Assembly (NCBI GenBank): GCA_963682025.1 | Contig: OY821521.1 | Span: 199,763,026 to 199,827,025 of the forward strand | DNA length: 64,000 nucleotides | Direction of reading: 5' to 3' | Origin: Cordilura impudica | Lineage: Eukaryota > Arthropoda > Insecta > Diptera > Scathophagidae | Part shown: positions 22,600-34,823 of the stretch, one piece after another | Position numbering within the stretch: the first letter of the stretch is position 1 | Layout of the letters: the number at the start of each line of letters is the position of its first letter | Program-made: the position numbers and the translations under genes | The notes under the pieces: model-generated | Told to the model about the DNA's origin: nothing | Database searches by the model: none | The model's input: the letters and a program-made list of their open reading frames with translations, nothing else

Positions 22600-24886
22600 T
22601 CGAATTTTGAGGTGTGCGGGTCTGAGCATTGTGACACTGGATCTAAAACTTTAGTGCGCAAAATTTGAGCCAAATCGGACAATGCTTTCTGGACGCGCAT
22701 TAAGTTCAAAGTTCATATATGCATTTATACATATGTAAAAATTATCAAAAAAATCATTTTTCACAAAAATTTTAATATTAATAATTGCGTTTCAATTAGA
22801 TTAACTAATAAACCATAATCTAGATTAAATTGTCTTTTCAACAAAACAACAAAATCTATTATCGGTTGTAAAACAGCCAAGTTATATCAAGTTCCCCAGG
22901 CAATACAGCAACATTTTTGCATTCTCCTGATCCCTTAATGATACGGTACGTATTTTGAAGCACTGTTTCAAAATCTCCAATATTACTTTTTCAAAAATTT
23001 TGTTCAAAAAATTTTTCCAAATCACCGATTGGACTTAAAGGTCTTAATAGAAAAATACCAAATATTGTAGGTATCCTGTTATTAATTTGGCGAGGGCAAC
23101 GTTTTTGTTTAAGCGGGTTTGAAGATAAATGTGATTTTTCATTCTTTTTCAACTGTTAGGCTACATATTTTTCGTGTTTTCATATTTCAAATATCTTTTG
23201 TCGAAATATTATACCACATGATTTAAGTTCTCAATCCTGGAAATTAAGGTTAAATTGAAACACTATAAATTGTCCCCCTTTAAGGTTAAAGGTCAAATTT
23301 AAGGATATTTAAATTTTTTTTAAAACAAAATATCGAAATCATATATATTTGTGGAAGGATTACGATAAAACTTGTTGATAATATTTAATAATTCTAAAAT
23401 ATAATATTCTGGACTTATTTTCTGGAATTAACCCTTGAGGTACTCAAATTGTGTCCTAGTTTTAAATTTTTTTTTCAGAATTATTATATTCATATAAAGG
23501 AATATCGAGGGCTTATATTCAAAAAGTGCTATCTACATTTGACAGCAATATTAATTTTTGATTTCAACCTGTTTGTCTGATATAACTGTCAAATATAATA
23601 TTAATTTTGTTATCATACATGATTAGTACGACTATTTCTTAATAGATATTGTAACAAATCGATCGACAAATACTTTCAGATTTTATTAATAAATTGGTTT
23701 TACACGGTCTCTTTAAAATAGTTGTTAATGCAGATAGCACTTTTTAAATATAAACCCTCGATATACAAATTTGTTTATACTGTGTTAATTATAAAAACTA
23801 ATCAATCTACATATTTTCATAAAATAACGAATAAATTTGAGGAATTTTATGAATACATTAAATTTGATTTATTTAAAAAAAAAATCCTGATGAAGAAAAT
23901 ATTTATAGATTTTCATATAGAGTCAATTTGACATCAAGATTACCCCACCGGTTAATTTCACAATATAAGTCTAGAATATAATTTTTCAGAATTATTAAAA
24001 TATTTTCAACAAGTTTTATCGAAATCCTTCCACAAATACGTATATATTATTTCGATATTTTGTTTAAAAAAAAAATTAAATATCCTTAAATTTGACTTTT
24101 AACCTTACAGAGGGACAGTTCATGGTGTTTCATTTAATTTACCAGATTGATAAATTATATCTAGGAGTATAATATTTTGACAAAAGATATTTGAAATGTG
24201 AAAACACGAAAAAGATGTACCCTAAAAGTTGAAAAAGTATGAAAAATCACATTTTCTACAAATCCGCTGAAATAAAAACGCTGCATTCGCCAAATTAAAT
24301 ACAGCATACCTACAATATTTGCCACTTCTAATCACATATATTTTGTTAATAAGACCTTAAAGTCCAATCGTTGATTTCGAAAAACTTTTTGAACAAAATT
24401 TTTAAAAAAGTAAAATTGAAGATTTTGAAATAGTGCTACAAAATACGTACCGTTTTGACAATAATTTAGAACGGCATAACAACAGACGAGATGCAAAATA
24501 CTTTAAATAACATCATTTTGGGATCAGAAGAATGCAAAAAAGTTATTGTTGTAAATTTCGTTTTTCTTAATCAAGTGGTCTGCGGCGCATTTATTGCCTG
24601 GGGAACTTGATATAACTTGGCTGTTTTTCAACCGATAATAAATTTTTTGTTGTATTAGAAAGATAATTTACTATAAATTATGGTTTATTAATTAATTTAA
24701 TTCAAACGCAATTATTAATATCAAAATTTTTGTGAAAAATTTTTTTTTCATAATTTTTACATATAAATGCATATTTTGATTTTGAACTCAATGCGTGACC
24801 AGAAAGCATTGTCCGATTTGGCTCAAATTTTGCGCACTAAAGTTTTAGATCCAGTGTCATAATAATTCGCACGTATTGAAATTCCA
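22600..24886. mobile_element. Large inverted-repeat (foldback) element B
   Basis: Two inverted arms of about 0.9-1.1 kb (about 22600-23545 and 23731-24886) face each other across a spacer of about 180 bp. Shared landmarks are TGACACTGGATCTAAAACTT with TAGTGCGCAAAATTTGAGCC; AGTTATATCAAGTTCCCCAGGC; TTTCATATTTCAAATATCTTTTG; and, at the apex, GATAGCACTTTTT with CCCTCGATAT. The arms have many substitutions and indels, so it is old. It sits about 110 bp from foldback element A. No coding region was recognised; the 69-codon frame 23722-23931 falls in the right arm near the apex. Confidence 0.75.
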
Positions 24887-25075
24887 AAAGTAAAAAAAGG
24901 CTGTCACCCGAACAGATATATATGTATACACATAGTTTATATGAAAAATTTATAAAAGTGATCTCTCAGTTTTCTTTATTATGAATTCTTTTTGTGTTTT
25001 TTGTTATTCTTTATTTTACAAAAAGAAATGTGTATACAATTTTTTGTTTAAAATAAAAAAATATATATTCAAAAT
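24887..25075. other. Spacer before the duplicated unit
   Basis: AT-rich with ATATATATGTATACACATA and related alternating tracts. Nothing coding. Confidence 0.5.
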
Positions 25076-28000
25076 ATATATACATGTGTATATTAATTGT
25101 ACAACACTTAAATAACAATTTGCTTTAGCTGCACTTTAAGGTTTAAGTCCATAATTCTATATCTGCACAAATAGTCAGGTACGCACATTTATTTGGCTTA
25201 TCTGCACATAAAGTCGAGCAAAAGTTGGCTGTGCAGCTATGCCAAAAAATTACTGTATAATAACAAAAATTAAATCTCCTTTGTTGACCAACCTTAAAAT
25301 ATGTTAAAAATTTGCCTTCAATTAACAAAAATAACTTAGATTTGTAATGTTGTAACAAAAATAGTTCTAAAATTTGCTAGTTATGCACACAGTGCGATCA
25401 CAATACAATCAATTAAATTGGATGTGTTTATCTTTGATAAAAGCGAAAAAGCGATATTGGTCCTACAAAACTTTAATTCATTTAAAATAAAATTAACTAA
25501 ATAATAATAATTCATTTAAAACTATAATTTACAAATTTCTTTCATTAACTATTCTGCTTAGGAATTAATCAGTGCCTCAACATCGTCGAAACGTTATCAC
25601 AGTCTTTAGTTTTTAAGACAAATATTTGCTGCACCACAGGAAAGTGTGGCAGATTTCCTAATTTATTGCTTTATTTCCACATTAAGAACATGTTTTCGTA
25701 GCTGTTGTCGAAATTATATTTTAATTAAATGACCTGTGTATATATTTGTTTATTATGGAGCCACTTAAAAGAAAACATAGTTTACAATCCAAATACTCAT
25801 ATGACCATTTCTCATAAGAACAGGTATGGAAAATTTTAGAAATGTTCTGCCAAAACTATATATATTCAATATTTATATACATATGTTTACCTTTACAACT
25901 TCGGTGCCCAAAATCCAGTTTTGTAATTGGCTTTATACTGAGACCATTTTAAGAATGATATCCATCCTAGAAAAACATTTCTATAAATAAGGATTGTTTT
26001 AAAAATACATTCAGAATTTTTTTCCTGTATGATTATTAAGGGTAATTATGATAATTAAGAAATATTTTCACATGCATGTACGATATTTATAAAAAGAAAG
26101 CAGAGGGGTTTCTTATAAATCTGTTATTTAAAAGCAAAAAGAAAAACACTAAATTCTCAGCTCTTGCCTGTGTTGGTAGACAGAAACTGGACATTGAATA
26201 AAATCTCAGCAAAAGAAAAAATACAAACATTAACAGTAGAACACGTACTACGACTGTACAAATACAACTACTCATACTATGGACAACTAATACCACCACA
26301 CTTATTTGCTTGCACTGCTGATAACCACTCAAGCACTCAGCGTAACTTTTAATATAAACGGACATAAAGAGGAGTTGGTGGCAAAACGAAAATAATACAA
26401 AAAAAAACTCCATTATACAATACAGCCATGTTGTGGTCATTTAGGATACGTGTTTAAAAAAAACTCCAATATTAATATAAAGACTCACACATTTTGAAAC
26501 ATGGTGAGCTGGTCTGCTTTCTATGGAATGAATGAAAAATAACAAAAAAAAAACTTTAGCAAAAGATTGGTTTTAATTATTTCCTGATTTATTTATGGTA
26601 ATAATGCGTGGTCTGCATAAAAAAATTAAAAAAAAGAACCAAAAATTAAATAGAAGAACTCCAAAAAAAAATTCGGAAATTGCATAAATTTAAGCCGTGC
26701 ATTTTTTAAGTTCCTAGTTGGAGTTTAAAATTATAAAACTAAAATTAAAAAGTTTGGTCATTTTTAAACAAAATTACTTTTGCTTTTTTAATGGAATTTA
26801 ATTAGTTTTTATTTCATTGCAGCAACTTTCAGTCTTTATTTGCTAAAGTTTGAGCAAATTAGAACTTAGAAAATCACAAAAAAAAAATTATAAAATTTTT
26901 TGATAATTTTTAAGTGCCAATAACTATAATTAAAGCACGTGTAAAGGTAGAATGCTTCTGGAAAATTTTGAAACTAGAAATAGGAATCATCAAACACAAA
27001 TTTATCCAAAAACGAACGGTTTGATTTAAAATTATTTGGTAGAAGAATTTATATAAATAATTTTTTGTCATGAATATCTATACTAATATTATAAAGAGGT
27101 AATGTGTGTTTGTTTGTTTGTTTGTTTGTAGAGGGTAATCTCCGTAACTACTCATCTGATCTTCCTGAAATTTTCACAGAGTCTTACTGCGGATATGGGA
27201 CGTGCTATAGGCTATAACTTCTTAAATATTTTTAGTGGGTGTGGCATCTCCCACAAAGTAAATTTTTAATATCATAGACATATATTGAGTACTATGATAG
27301 GGAGAGCTTTGCAAATTTCTGTGAGGTCACCTATTGTTAATATTAGTAGCTACGCCGGAAATGGGCGGGATCGGATAAATGGGCGTGCTAGCTCCCATAC
27401 AAGTAATAATTCAATATTATACATCTCGAATACTGTAATAGAGAGAGCTTTTCAAATTTGTCAGATGTCACCTATTATTAATGTTATATAATTTAATTTA
27501 TAATTTTTTTATATATTTTTATATTTTAGTTTATGTTATTTTATTTTGTTTTATTTTTTTTAATCAATTTAATTTTATTTTATTTATTTTATTTATTCTA
27601 TTTTATTATATTTTATTTTATTTTATCTTATTTTGTGTTATTTTATTTTATTTGTTTTTATTTTATGTTACTATATTTTATTTTATTAATTTTATTTATG
27701 TTACTTCAGTTTATTTTAACTTATTTTATTATATTTTATTTTATATTATTTTATTTTATTTTATTTTATTTTATTTTATTTAATTTTATTTTATTTTATT
27801 TTATTTTATTTTATTTTATTTTACTTTATTTTATTATATTTTATTTTATTTTATTTTACTTTATTTTATTTTATTTTATTTTATTTTACTTTATTTTATT
27901 ATATTTTATTTTATTTTATTTTATTTTATTTTATTTTATTTTACTTTATTTTATTTTATTTTATTTCGTTTTATTCCATATTATTTTACTGTATTTTATT

Positions 28001-28390
28001 TTATTTTATTTTATTTTATTTTATTTTATTTTATTTTATTTTATTTTATTTTATTTTATTTTATTTTATTTTATTTTATTTCATTTTATTCCAAATTATT
28101 TTACTGTATTTTATTATATTAATTTTTCTACAATATTTTATTTATTTTATTTATATTACTTCAATTTATTTTAATTTATTTTATTATGTTATATTTTATT
28201 TTATTTTATCTTATTTTGTTTTACATTATTTTATTTCATTTTATTTTATTCTATTTTAGTTTATTTTATTTTATTTTAATTTCTTTTATTTTACTTTACT
28301 TTATTTTTTTTATTTTACATTATTTTATTGTATTTTATTTTGCTTTATTTTATTTCATTTTATTTTCCTTTTTTTATTTTATTTTATTTT
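25076..28390. repeat. 3.3-kb tandem duplication, first copy
   Basis: This 3315-bp unit is repeated immediately downstream at 28391-31705. Compared by eye it is identical over the roughly 2.4-kb non-repetitive part: equivalent positions lie 3315 apart from 25081/28396 to 27481/30796. The offset drops to 3310 past the (TTTTA)n tract, i.e. one pentamer fewer in copy 2. It starts at an ATATATACATGTG tract and ends in the TTTTA array. Contents: short AT-rich open frames with no recognised domain (25143-25358 -, 26087-26440 -, 26164-26352 +), a Helitron 5' part from 27077, and the array. Confidence 0.95.
27077..27480 (+). mobile_element. Hel-B Helitron 5' part
   Basis: Begins TCTATACTAATATTATAAAG directly after an A, followed by a (GTTT)n stretch and the tract GATCTTCCTGAAATTTTCAC. 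Two related segments follow (GTGGGTGTGGCATCTCCCAC and GGGCGTGCTAGCTCCCATAC). The start sequence and A|TC junction fit a Helitron 5' terminus. The 3' part is lost: the element runs directly into the (TTTTA)n array, possibly expanded from its own sequence. Frame 27285-27491 is not a recognised protein. Confidence 0.65.
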
Positions 28391-28395
28391 ATATA
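27481..28395. repeat. (TTTTA)n array, copy 1
   Basis: About 0.9 kb of TTTTA pentamers, nearly pure in the centre and degenerate at the edges (TTTGT, CTTTA, TTTCA variants). The long open frames over it, up to 213 codons of L/F/Y/I, are an effect of a 5-bp repeat without stops in some frames. Confidence 0.95.
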
Positions 28396-31300
28396 TACAT
28401 GTGTATATTAATTGTACAACACTTAAATAACAATTTGCTTTAGCTGCACTTTAAGGTTTAAGTCCATAATTCTATATCTGCACAAATAGTCAGGTACGCA
28501 CATTTATTTGGCTTATCTGCACATAAAGTCGAGCAAAAGTTGGCTGTGCAGCTATGCCAAAAAATTACTGTATAATAACAAAAATTAAATCTCCTTTGTT
28601 GACCAACCTTAAAATATGTTAAAAATTTGCCTTCAATTAACAAAAATAACTTAGATTTGTAATGTTGTAACAAAAATAGTTCTAAAATTTGCTAGTTATG
28701 CACACAGTGCGATCACAATACAATCAATTAAATTGGATGTGTTTATCTTTGATAAAAGCGAAAAAGCGATATTGGTCCTACAAAACTTTAATTCATTTAA
28801 AATAAAATTAACTAAATAATAATAATTCATTTAAAACTATAATTTACAAATTTCTTTCATTAACTATTCTGCTTAGGAATTAATCAGTGCCTCAACATCG
28901 TCGAAACGTTATCACAGTCTTTAGTTTTTAAGACAAATATTTGCTGCACCACAGGAAAGTGTGGCAGATTTCCTAATTTATTGCTTTATTTCCACATTAA
29001 GAACATGTTTTCGTAGCTGTTGTCGAAATTATATTTTAATTAAATGACCTGTGTATATATTTGTTTATTATGGAGCCACTTAAAAGAAAACATAGTTTAC
29101 AATCCAAATACTCATATGACCATTTCTCATAAGAACAGGTATGGAAAATTTTAGAAATGTTCTGCCAAAACTATATATATTCAATATTTATATACATATG
29201 TTTACCTTTACAACTTCGGTGCCCAAAATCCAGTTTTGTAATTGGCTTTATACTGAGACCATTTTAAGAATGATATCCATCCTAGAAAAACATTTCTATA
29301 AATAAGGATTGTTTTAAAAATACATTCAGAATTTTTTTCCTGTATGATTATTAAGGGTAATTATGATAATTAAGAAATATTTTCACATGCATGTACGATA
29401 TTTATAAAAAGAAAGCAGAGGGGTTTCTTATAAATCTGTTATTTAAAAGCAAAAAGAAAAACACTAAATTCTCAGCTCTTGCCTGTGTTGGTAGACAGAA
29501 ACTGGACATTGAATAAAATCTCAGCAAAAGAAAAAATACAAACATTAACAGTAGAACACGTACTACGACTGTACAAATACAACTACTCATACTATGGACA
29601 ACTAATACCACCACACTTATTTGCTTGCACTGCTGATAACCACTCAAGCACTCAGCGTAACTTTTAATATAAACGGACATAAAGAGGAGTTGGTGGCAAA
29701 ACGAAAATAATACAAAAAAAAACTCCATTATACAATACAGCCATGTTGTGGTCATTTAGGATACGTGTTTAAAAAAAACTCCAATATTAATATAAAGACT
29801 CACACATTTTGAAACATGGTGAGCTGGTCTGCTTTCTATGGAATGAATGAAAAATAACAAAAAAAAAACTTTAGCAAAAGATTGGTTTTAATTATTTCCT
29901 GATTTATTTATGGTAATAATGCGTGGTCTGCATAAAAAAATTAAAAAAAAGAACCAAAAATTAAATAGAAGAACTCCAAAAAAAAATTCGGAAATTGCAT
30001 AAATTTAAGCCGTGCATTTTTTAAGTTCCTAGTTGGAGTTTAAAATTATAAAACTAAAATTAAAAAGTTTGGTCATTTTTAAACAAAATTACTTTTGCTT
30101 TTTTAATGGAATTTAATTAGTTTTTATTTCATTGCAGCAACTTTCAGTCTTTATTTGCTAAAGTTTGAGCAAATTAGAACTTAGAAAATCACAAAAAAAA
30201 AATTATAAAATTTTTTGATAATTTTTAAGTGCCAATAACTATAATTAAAGCACGTGTAAAGGTAGAATGCTTCTGGAAAATTTTGAAACTAGAAATAGGA
30301 ATCATCAAACACAAATTTATCCAAAAACGAACGGTTTGATTTAAAATTATTTGGTAGAAGAATTTATATAAATAATTTTTTGTCATGAATATCTATACTA
30401 ATATTATAAAGAGGTAATGTGTGTTTGTTTGTTTGTTTGTTTGTAGAGGGTAATCTCCGTAACTACTCATCTGATCTTCCTGAAATTTTCACAGAGTCTT
30501 ACTGCGGATATGGGACGTGCTATAGGCTATAACTTCTTAAATATTTTTAGTGGGTGTGGCATCTCCCACAAAGTAAATTTTTAATATCATAGACATATAT
30601 TGAGTACTATGATAGGGAGAGCTTTGCAAATTTCTGTGAGGTCACCTATTGTTAATATTAGTAGCTACGCCGGAAATGGGCGGGATCGGATAAATGGGCG
30701 TGCTAGCTCCCATACAAGTAATAATTCAATATTATACATCTCGAATACTGTAATAGAGAGAGCTTTTCAAATTTGTCAGATGTCACCTATTATTAATGTT
30801 ATATAATTTAATTTATAATTTTTTTATATATTTTTATATTTTAGTTTATGTTATTTTATTTTGTTTTATTTTTTTTAATCAATTTAATTTTATTTTATTT
30901 ATTTTATTTATTCTATTTTATTATATTTTATTTTATTTTATCTTATTTTGTGTTATTTTATTTTATTTGTTTTTATTTTATGTTACTATATTTTATTTTA
31001 TTAATTTTATTTATGTTACTTCAGTTTATTTTAACTTATTTTATTATATTTTATTTTATATTATTTTATTTTATTTTATTTTATTTTATTTAATTTTATT
31101 TTATTTTATTTTATTTTATTTTATTTTATTTTATTTTACTTTATTTTATTATATTTTATTTTATTTTATTTTACTTTATTTTATTTTATTTTATTTTATT
31201 TTACTTTATTTTATTATATTTTATTTTATTTTATTTTATTTTATTTTATTTTATTTTATTTTATTTTACTTTATTTTATTTTATTTTATTTCGTTTTATT

Positions 31301-31705
31301 CCATATTATTTTACTGTATTTTATTTTATTTTATTTTATTTTATTTTATTTTATTTTATTTTATTTTATTTTATTTTATTTTATTTTATTTCATTTTATT
31401 CCAAATTATTTTACTGTATTTTATTATATTAATTTTTCTACAATATTTTATTTATTTTATTTATATTACTTCAATTTATTTTAATTTATTTTATTATGTT
31501 ATATTTTATTTTATTTTATCTTATTTTGTTTTACATTATTTTATTTCATTTTATTTTATTCTATTTTAGTTTATTTTATTTTATTTTAATTTCTTTTATT
31601 TTACTTTACTTTATTTTTTTTATTTTACATTATTTTATTGTATTTTATTTTGCTTTATTTTATTTCATTTTATTTTCCTTTTTTTATTTTATTTTATTTT
31701 ATTTT
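28391..31705. repeat. 3.3-kb tandem duplication, second copy
   Basis: Second copy of the unit at 25076-28390. It carries identical non-coding frames at 28458-28673, 29402-29755, 29479-29667 and 30600-30806. Past its end the TTTTA tract continues into new degenerate sequence (31706-31940) that copy 1 lacks, so the duplication boundary lies within the array. Confidence 0.95.
30392..30795 (+). mobile_element. Hel-B Helitron 5' part, duplicated copy
   Basis: Same as 27077-27480, carried along in the tandem duplication. It is not an independent insertion. Confidence 0.65.
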
Positions 31706-31940
31706 ATTTTATTTTATTTATACTTCATTTAATAATATTTTCTTTTATTTTTCTATTTTATTTTAATTTGTTTAATTCTAATTTATTTAATTTTATTTTA
31801 TTTTAATATATTTTCTTTAGTTTTACTTAATTTTCTTTTACAATAGTTCATTATTATTTTTTTTATTTTTTTTTTTTATTTTATGTAATATTTTATTTTT
31901 TTTAATTTGTTTTATTGTATTTTATTTTATTTTACATCGT
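30796..31940. repeat. (TTTTA)n array, copy 2
   Basis: TTTTA array as in copy 1 but one unit shorter by the offset change, followed by a degenerate TTTTA-rich tail to about 31940. The 257-codon open frame here is translated repeat. Confidence 0.95.
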
Positions 31941-31945
31941 TTTAA

Positions 31946-32127
31946 ACTATAATATTAATAGGCTACGCAATTTCTTGTGACCGATGTTTTGTTCTACCTT
32001 TTATCCAAATTTTGACCAGACGTATATTATTTGGAAGGTATTGCCTTTTAGCTGCTTTTCCAGATTTTCAGATTTTTAAATTTTTCCTTTATATTGAGCA
32101 AATTGTATTTAATCTGGAATCTGCTAG
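31946..32127 (+). mobile_element. Hel-A Helitron lacking the terminal hairpin
   Basis: The 5' part is normal (ACTATAATATTAATAGGCTA, GACCGATGTTTTGTTCTAC, TTTTGACCAGACG). After 'gagcaaattgtattt' it jumps to CTGGAATCTGCTAG followed by T. About 190 bp including the hairpin box are missing, yet the CTAG terminus is intact. Confidence 0.75.
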
Positions 32128-32664
32128 TTTCTCATAAATGTCAAAATACTTTTCAAAAATTTTGAAAGCACTGTATCGCATGATAGATATTTATTTCAAA
32201 ACCATTCTATAAATGTTATGTAATGTTTTAAATGCTTAAAGTATGAAACTATTTTCTATATTTAACATTTTAGCAATTTCTTTTTCTTTTTCCCAAACTG
32301 AATTCAAATTATTAAATACATTGTACCATTTTTTTGTTTCTGACGTTTAAATATATATTTTTTTATTTAAATTACATCAACCCATTGTTGCTTGCGATGT
32401 TTAAAAAATTTAGCGAGGATTAGTAAAACTAACAATGAAAAATATCCTTAGTGGCAGCACACTGTCAGTTATTTACTTCTCTTTTTTATAAACTATTTAC
32501 ATAATAATATTTGTCTTTCGTCTGGTTGTTACTTACTCATGTTACTCGCACACTGCTCAACTATATTATATGGCGATATGGTTTTAACATAATCGTTTTA
32601 ATTATCAAAAATTATAAAATAATAAAAAACTTAGTTATTAAGTTTTTTTAAAGCACTTTTTTTT
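32128..32664. other. AT-rich spacer
   Basis: No gene recognised. May include the worn 3' flank of the non-LTR fragment that follows on the opposite strand. Confidence 0.45.
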
Positions 32665-32940
32665 ATTATTACGAACCGACACAAAGGGGGTAGATGCCCC
32701 TAAACTGCAGTGCATTGATTTACTCGAGAAGCAAAAAGCGCGAACTGAAACTCGGGCACTTGGAATGAGTTCGCTAATCTCAGAAGAATATTTCCCATGG
32801 CATAGAACAGTTTTCGTTGATGTTCCAATGCCTCAATACATCCGAAAACCGTCCTGTCATTAATGATTATTAACACCCTCCTTTGATACGGTCCAGTAGC
32901 TCCAAGATAGACTATGAAGCTTTGCCCATATATGGGAGCT
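32665..32940 (-). pseudogene. Non-LTR retrotransposon ORF2 C-terminal fragment
   Basis: Minus-strand frames read LELLDRIKGG, then DRTVFGCIEALEHQRK, then in another frame GKYSSEISELIPSARVSVRA and FCFSSKSMHCSL. The order 'xLDxIQ(R/K)R...ALEHRRxV...YF(H/N)GxCSxEIxxLIP' is characteristic of the C-terminal part of insect Jockey/I-type reverse-transcriptase proteins. At least two frameshifts and stop codons are present. The reverse transcriptase core and the 3' tail are not seen. Plus frame 32883-33179 is its shadow. Confidence 0.6.
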
Positions 32941-33179
32941 GTATTCCATTTTCAATCGGATGCAACAAAGCTAAGACTATGAGCCTTTTTTCTATTTTTG
33001 TGCTAAATTTTTTCAATTATGGTCAGAGAGGGGTTGAAAGTTCTTTTGAATTGGCCGAAATTTTTATTTCTTTTTTTACCATTTTCGGTTTTTGCGCTTT
33101 TTTGCAGAATTTTGACCATTGGGAAAAGTATTATTTAATGCCGTTTTCTTTTCTGACAAAAAATGTCGCCCTTTTTTAG

Positions 33180-33730
33180 CCCTTTTTTCGAAAAGTGTAC
33201 TTTTTTATATATTCTGAATTAAGGGCAACCTTATCTTATACATCAATCGAAATAATTTTTAGGAACAGGTACTCTATTAAGAAAATGTATTTTTGTTAGA
33301 AGAAGGACTTTAAGAAAACGTACTTATTTAAGAAAATGGACTTTTGTAAGAAATGGTATTTTTTTAAGAGATACTTATTTAACAAAGGGTACTTTTTTAA
33401 GAAAAGATACTTTCTTAGGAAAAGGTACTTTTTAAGAAAGGGTACTCACTTAAGAAATGGTACTTTTTTAAGAAGAGGTACTTTTTTGAGAAAATGTACT
33501 TCTTTTAAAAAACTCATTTTTTAAGAAAGGGGACTTTTGTTAGAAAATGTACTTTTGTAAGAAAATGTGATTTTTCAAACACTTTCTTTCATTAAGGTAA
33601 GCTACTTCTTTTTAGAAAATGCTTTTGAGATCATATGCATTTTTCGAGAAATAGGTACTTTCTTTAAAAGAGGAACTTTTTTAAGAAAAGTTACTTTTTA
33701 AGAAAATTTATTTTTTTCCGAAAGTTATTC
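33180..33730. repeat. GTACTTTTTTAAGAAAA minisatellite
   Basis: About 30 degenerate units of 16-19 bp (for example AAAGGTACTTTTTTAAG). Same family as 42.0-45.9 kb and inverse of 12.1-12.6 kb. Plus frame 33336-33524, rich in KGT/RKR, is translated repeat. Confidence 0.85.
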
Positions 33731-33754
33731 TTCGCCTATAACCTTTTTTGACGT

Positions 33755-34168
33755 CATTATACCACTATGTTTTCAGGATATAATGGATATAATGACTTTG
33801 TGCTGATGTTTGTAGCTACCAAATATATTTGACCTAGACCCATATTTTATTGTACCGATCGACACAGAATAACTTTCTGAGTCGACACAGAATAACTTTA
33901 TGAATTGAGTTAGCGATAACCGTCTGTCCGTCCGTCCGTTCGTCCTTCTGTCCGTCTGTCTGTGTGCCCATGTAAACCTTGTAATCAAACTGTGGTCTCA
34001 AATATAAATGATGGCTTCTATCGACCATGGTAAGTACATTATTAAAATTGATGAAAATCGGTTCATGTTCAAACTTAGTCCCCATACAAATGACACCTAT
34101 TAAATCGACTTAAATTGCCATAAGATCCAAATTATCATATAGATCTCGGTCAAATTGAGTTTGTATCT
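33755..34168 (-). repeat. Family P copy, 5' half only
   Basis: Reversed: begins ATTATACCACTATGTTTTCA, continues TGCTGATGTTTGTAGCTACC, CAGAATAACTTTCTGAGTCG (part repeated once), a (CCGT)n tract at about 33920-33965 and GTTCAAACTTAGTCCCCATA. It stops at 'gtttgtatctgg' near 34168. The left end with the GTCGGTCTAGACCGAC palindrome is missing. Confidence 0.8.
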
Positions 34169-34450
34169 GGAATGATTGGGGATGGTTGCATTCCGGGATA
34201 TCGAAAATTGATTTCATTATGTTTTTAGGATTCTCGTTTACTGTTTTTCAAATTATGTATCAGAAAACAATATTTTTAACAGTTCATTGAATTTATTGCA
34301 AATAATAAATATACATTATGTTTACGGGTACACGCACACGATAGCAAAGTTTTTGATTAATTAATAATTTAATTTAATTATCACGTTTAATAATAAAAAG
34401 TTGCTTAAAAATTAAAATTCCGGTTAGAGTTCACTGCACTTTAATTTTAA

Positions 34451-34823
34451 GTAGCAGATTCCAGCACTCGAAATTCGAGTGCAAATTCTAGGAAATTTTA
34501 TTTTTTCATTTAATAAAAACCCTAAAGGTGTGCTTCACAATTCAACTCATTTTACATGAAGAGAACAAACTCAACACATTAACACGAACACATTAACAAA
34601 TTCAATAAACACACACATAGCATTGTATAATTTTATGTATGTGTTACTAGCAACTTTAAACGATCATAAATCCAAAAAAATGTTCCAGATGATGAAAATC
34701 TCTAAATCTGGGTAACAGCTAAAAAGAAATACCTTTCAAATGTTAAATTTTTGTCAAAATTGGGATAAAACTGTGAAACTTACATCGTTCACAAGAAACC
34801 GCCTTGCCTATTAATATTATAGA
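34451..34823 (-). mobile_element. Hel-A Helitron, near-complete copy
   Basis: Reversed 373-bp copy. The 3' hairpin box GCACTCGAATTTCGAGTGC is perfect, followed by TGGAATCTGCTAC and T. The 5' end is TCTATAATATTAATAGGC with T just outside (A|T target on the element strand). Useful as a family reference because it shows the contiguous TTACTAGCAACTTTAAA that is split at 6793/7669 in another copy. Confidence 0.85.

Noticed and set aside
26087..26440. 117-codon minus-strand open frame present twice
   Set aside because: Low-complexity hydrophobic translation. Duplication is explained by the 3.3-kb tandem repeat, and there is no start, splice or domain evidence.
27481..28443. Open frames of up to 213 codons rich in F, L, Y and I
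   Set aside because: They are translations of (TTTTA)n; the repeat simply lacks stop codons in some frames. The same applies to the 257-codon frame at 30796-31569.
32883..33179. 98-codon plus-strand open frame
   Set aside because: Opposite-strand shadow of the non-LTR fragment, continuing into the GTACTTTT minisatellite.
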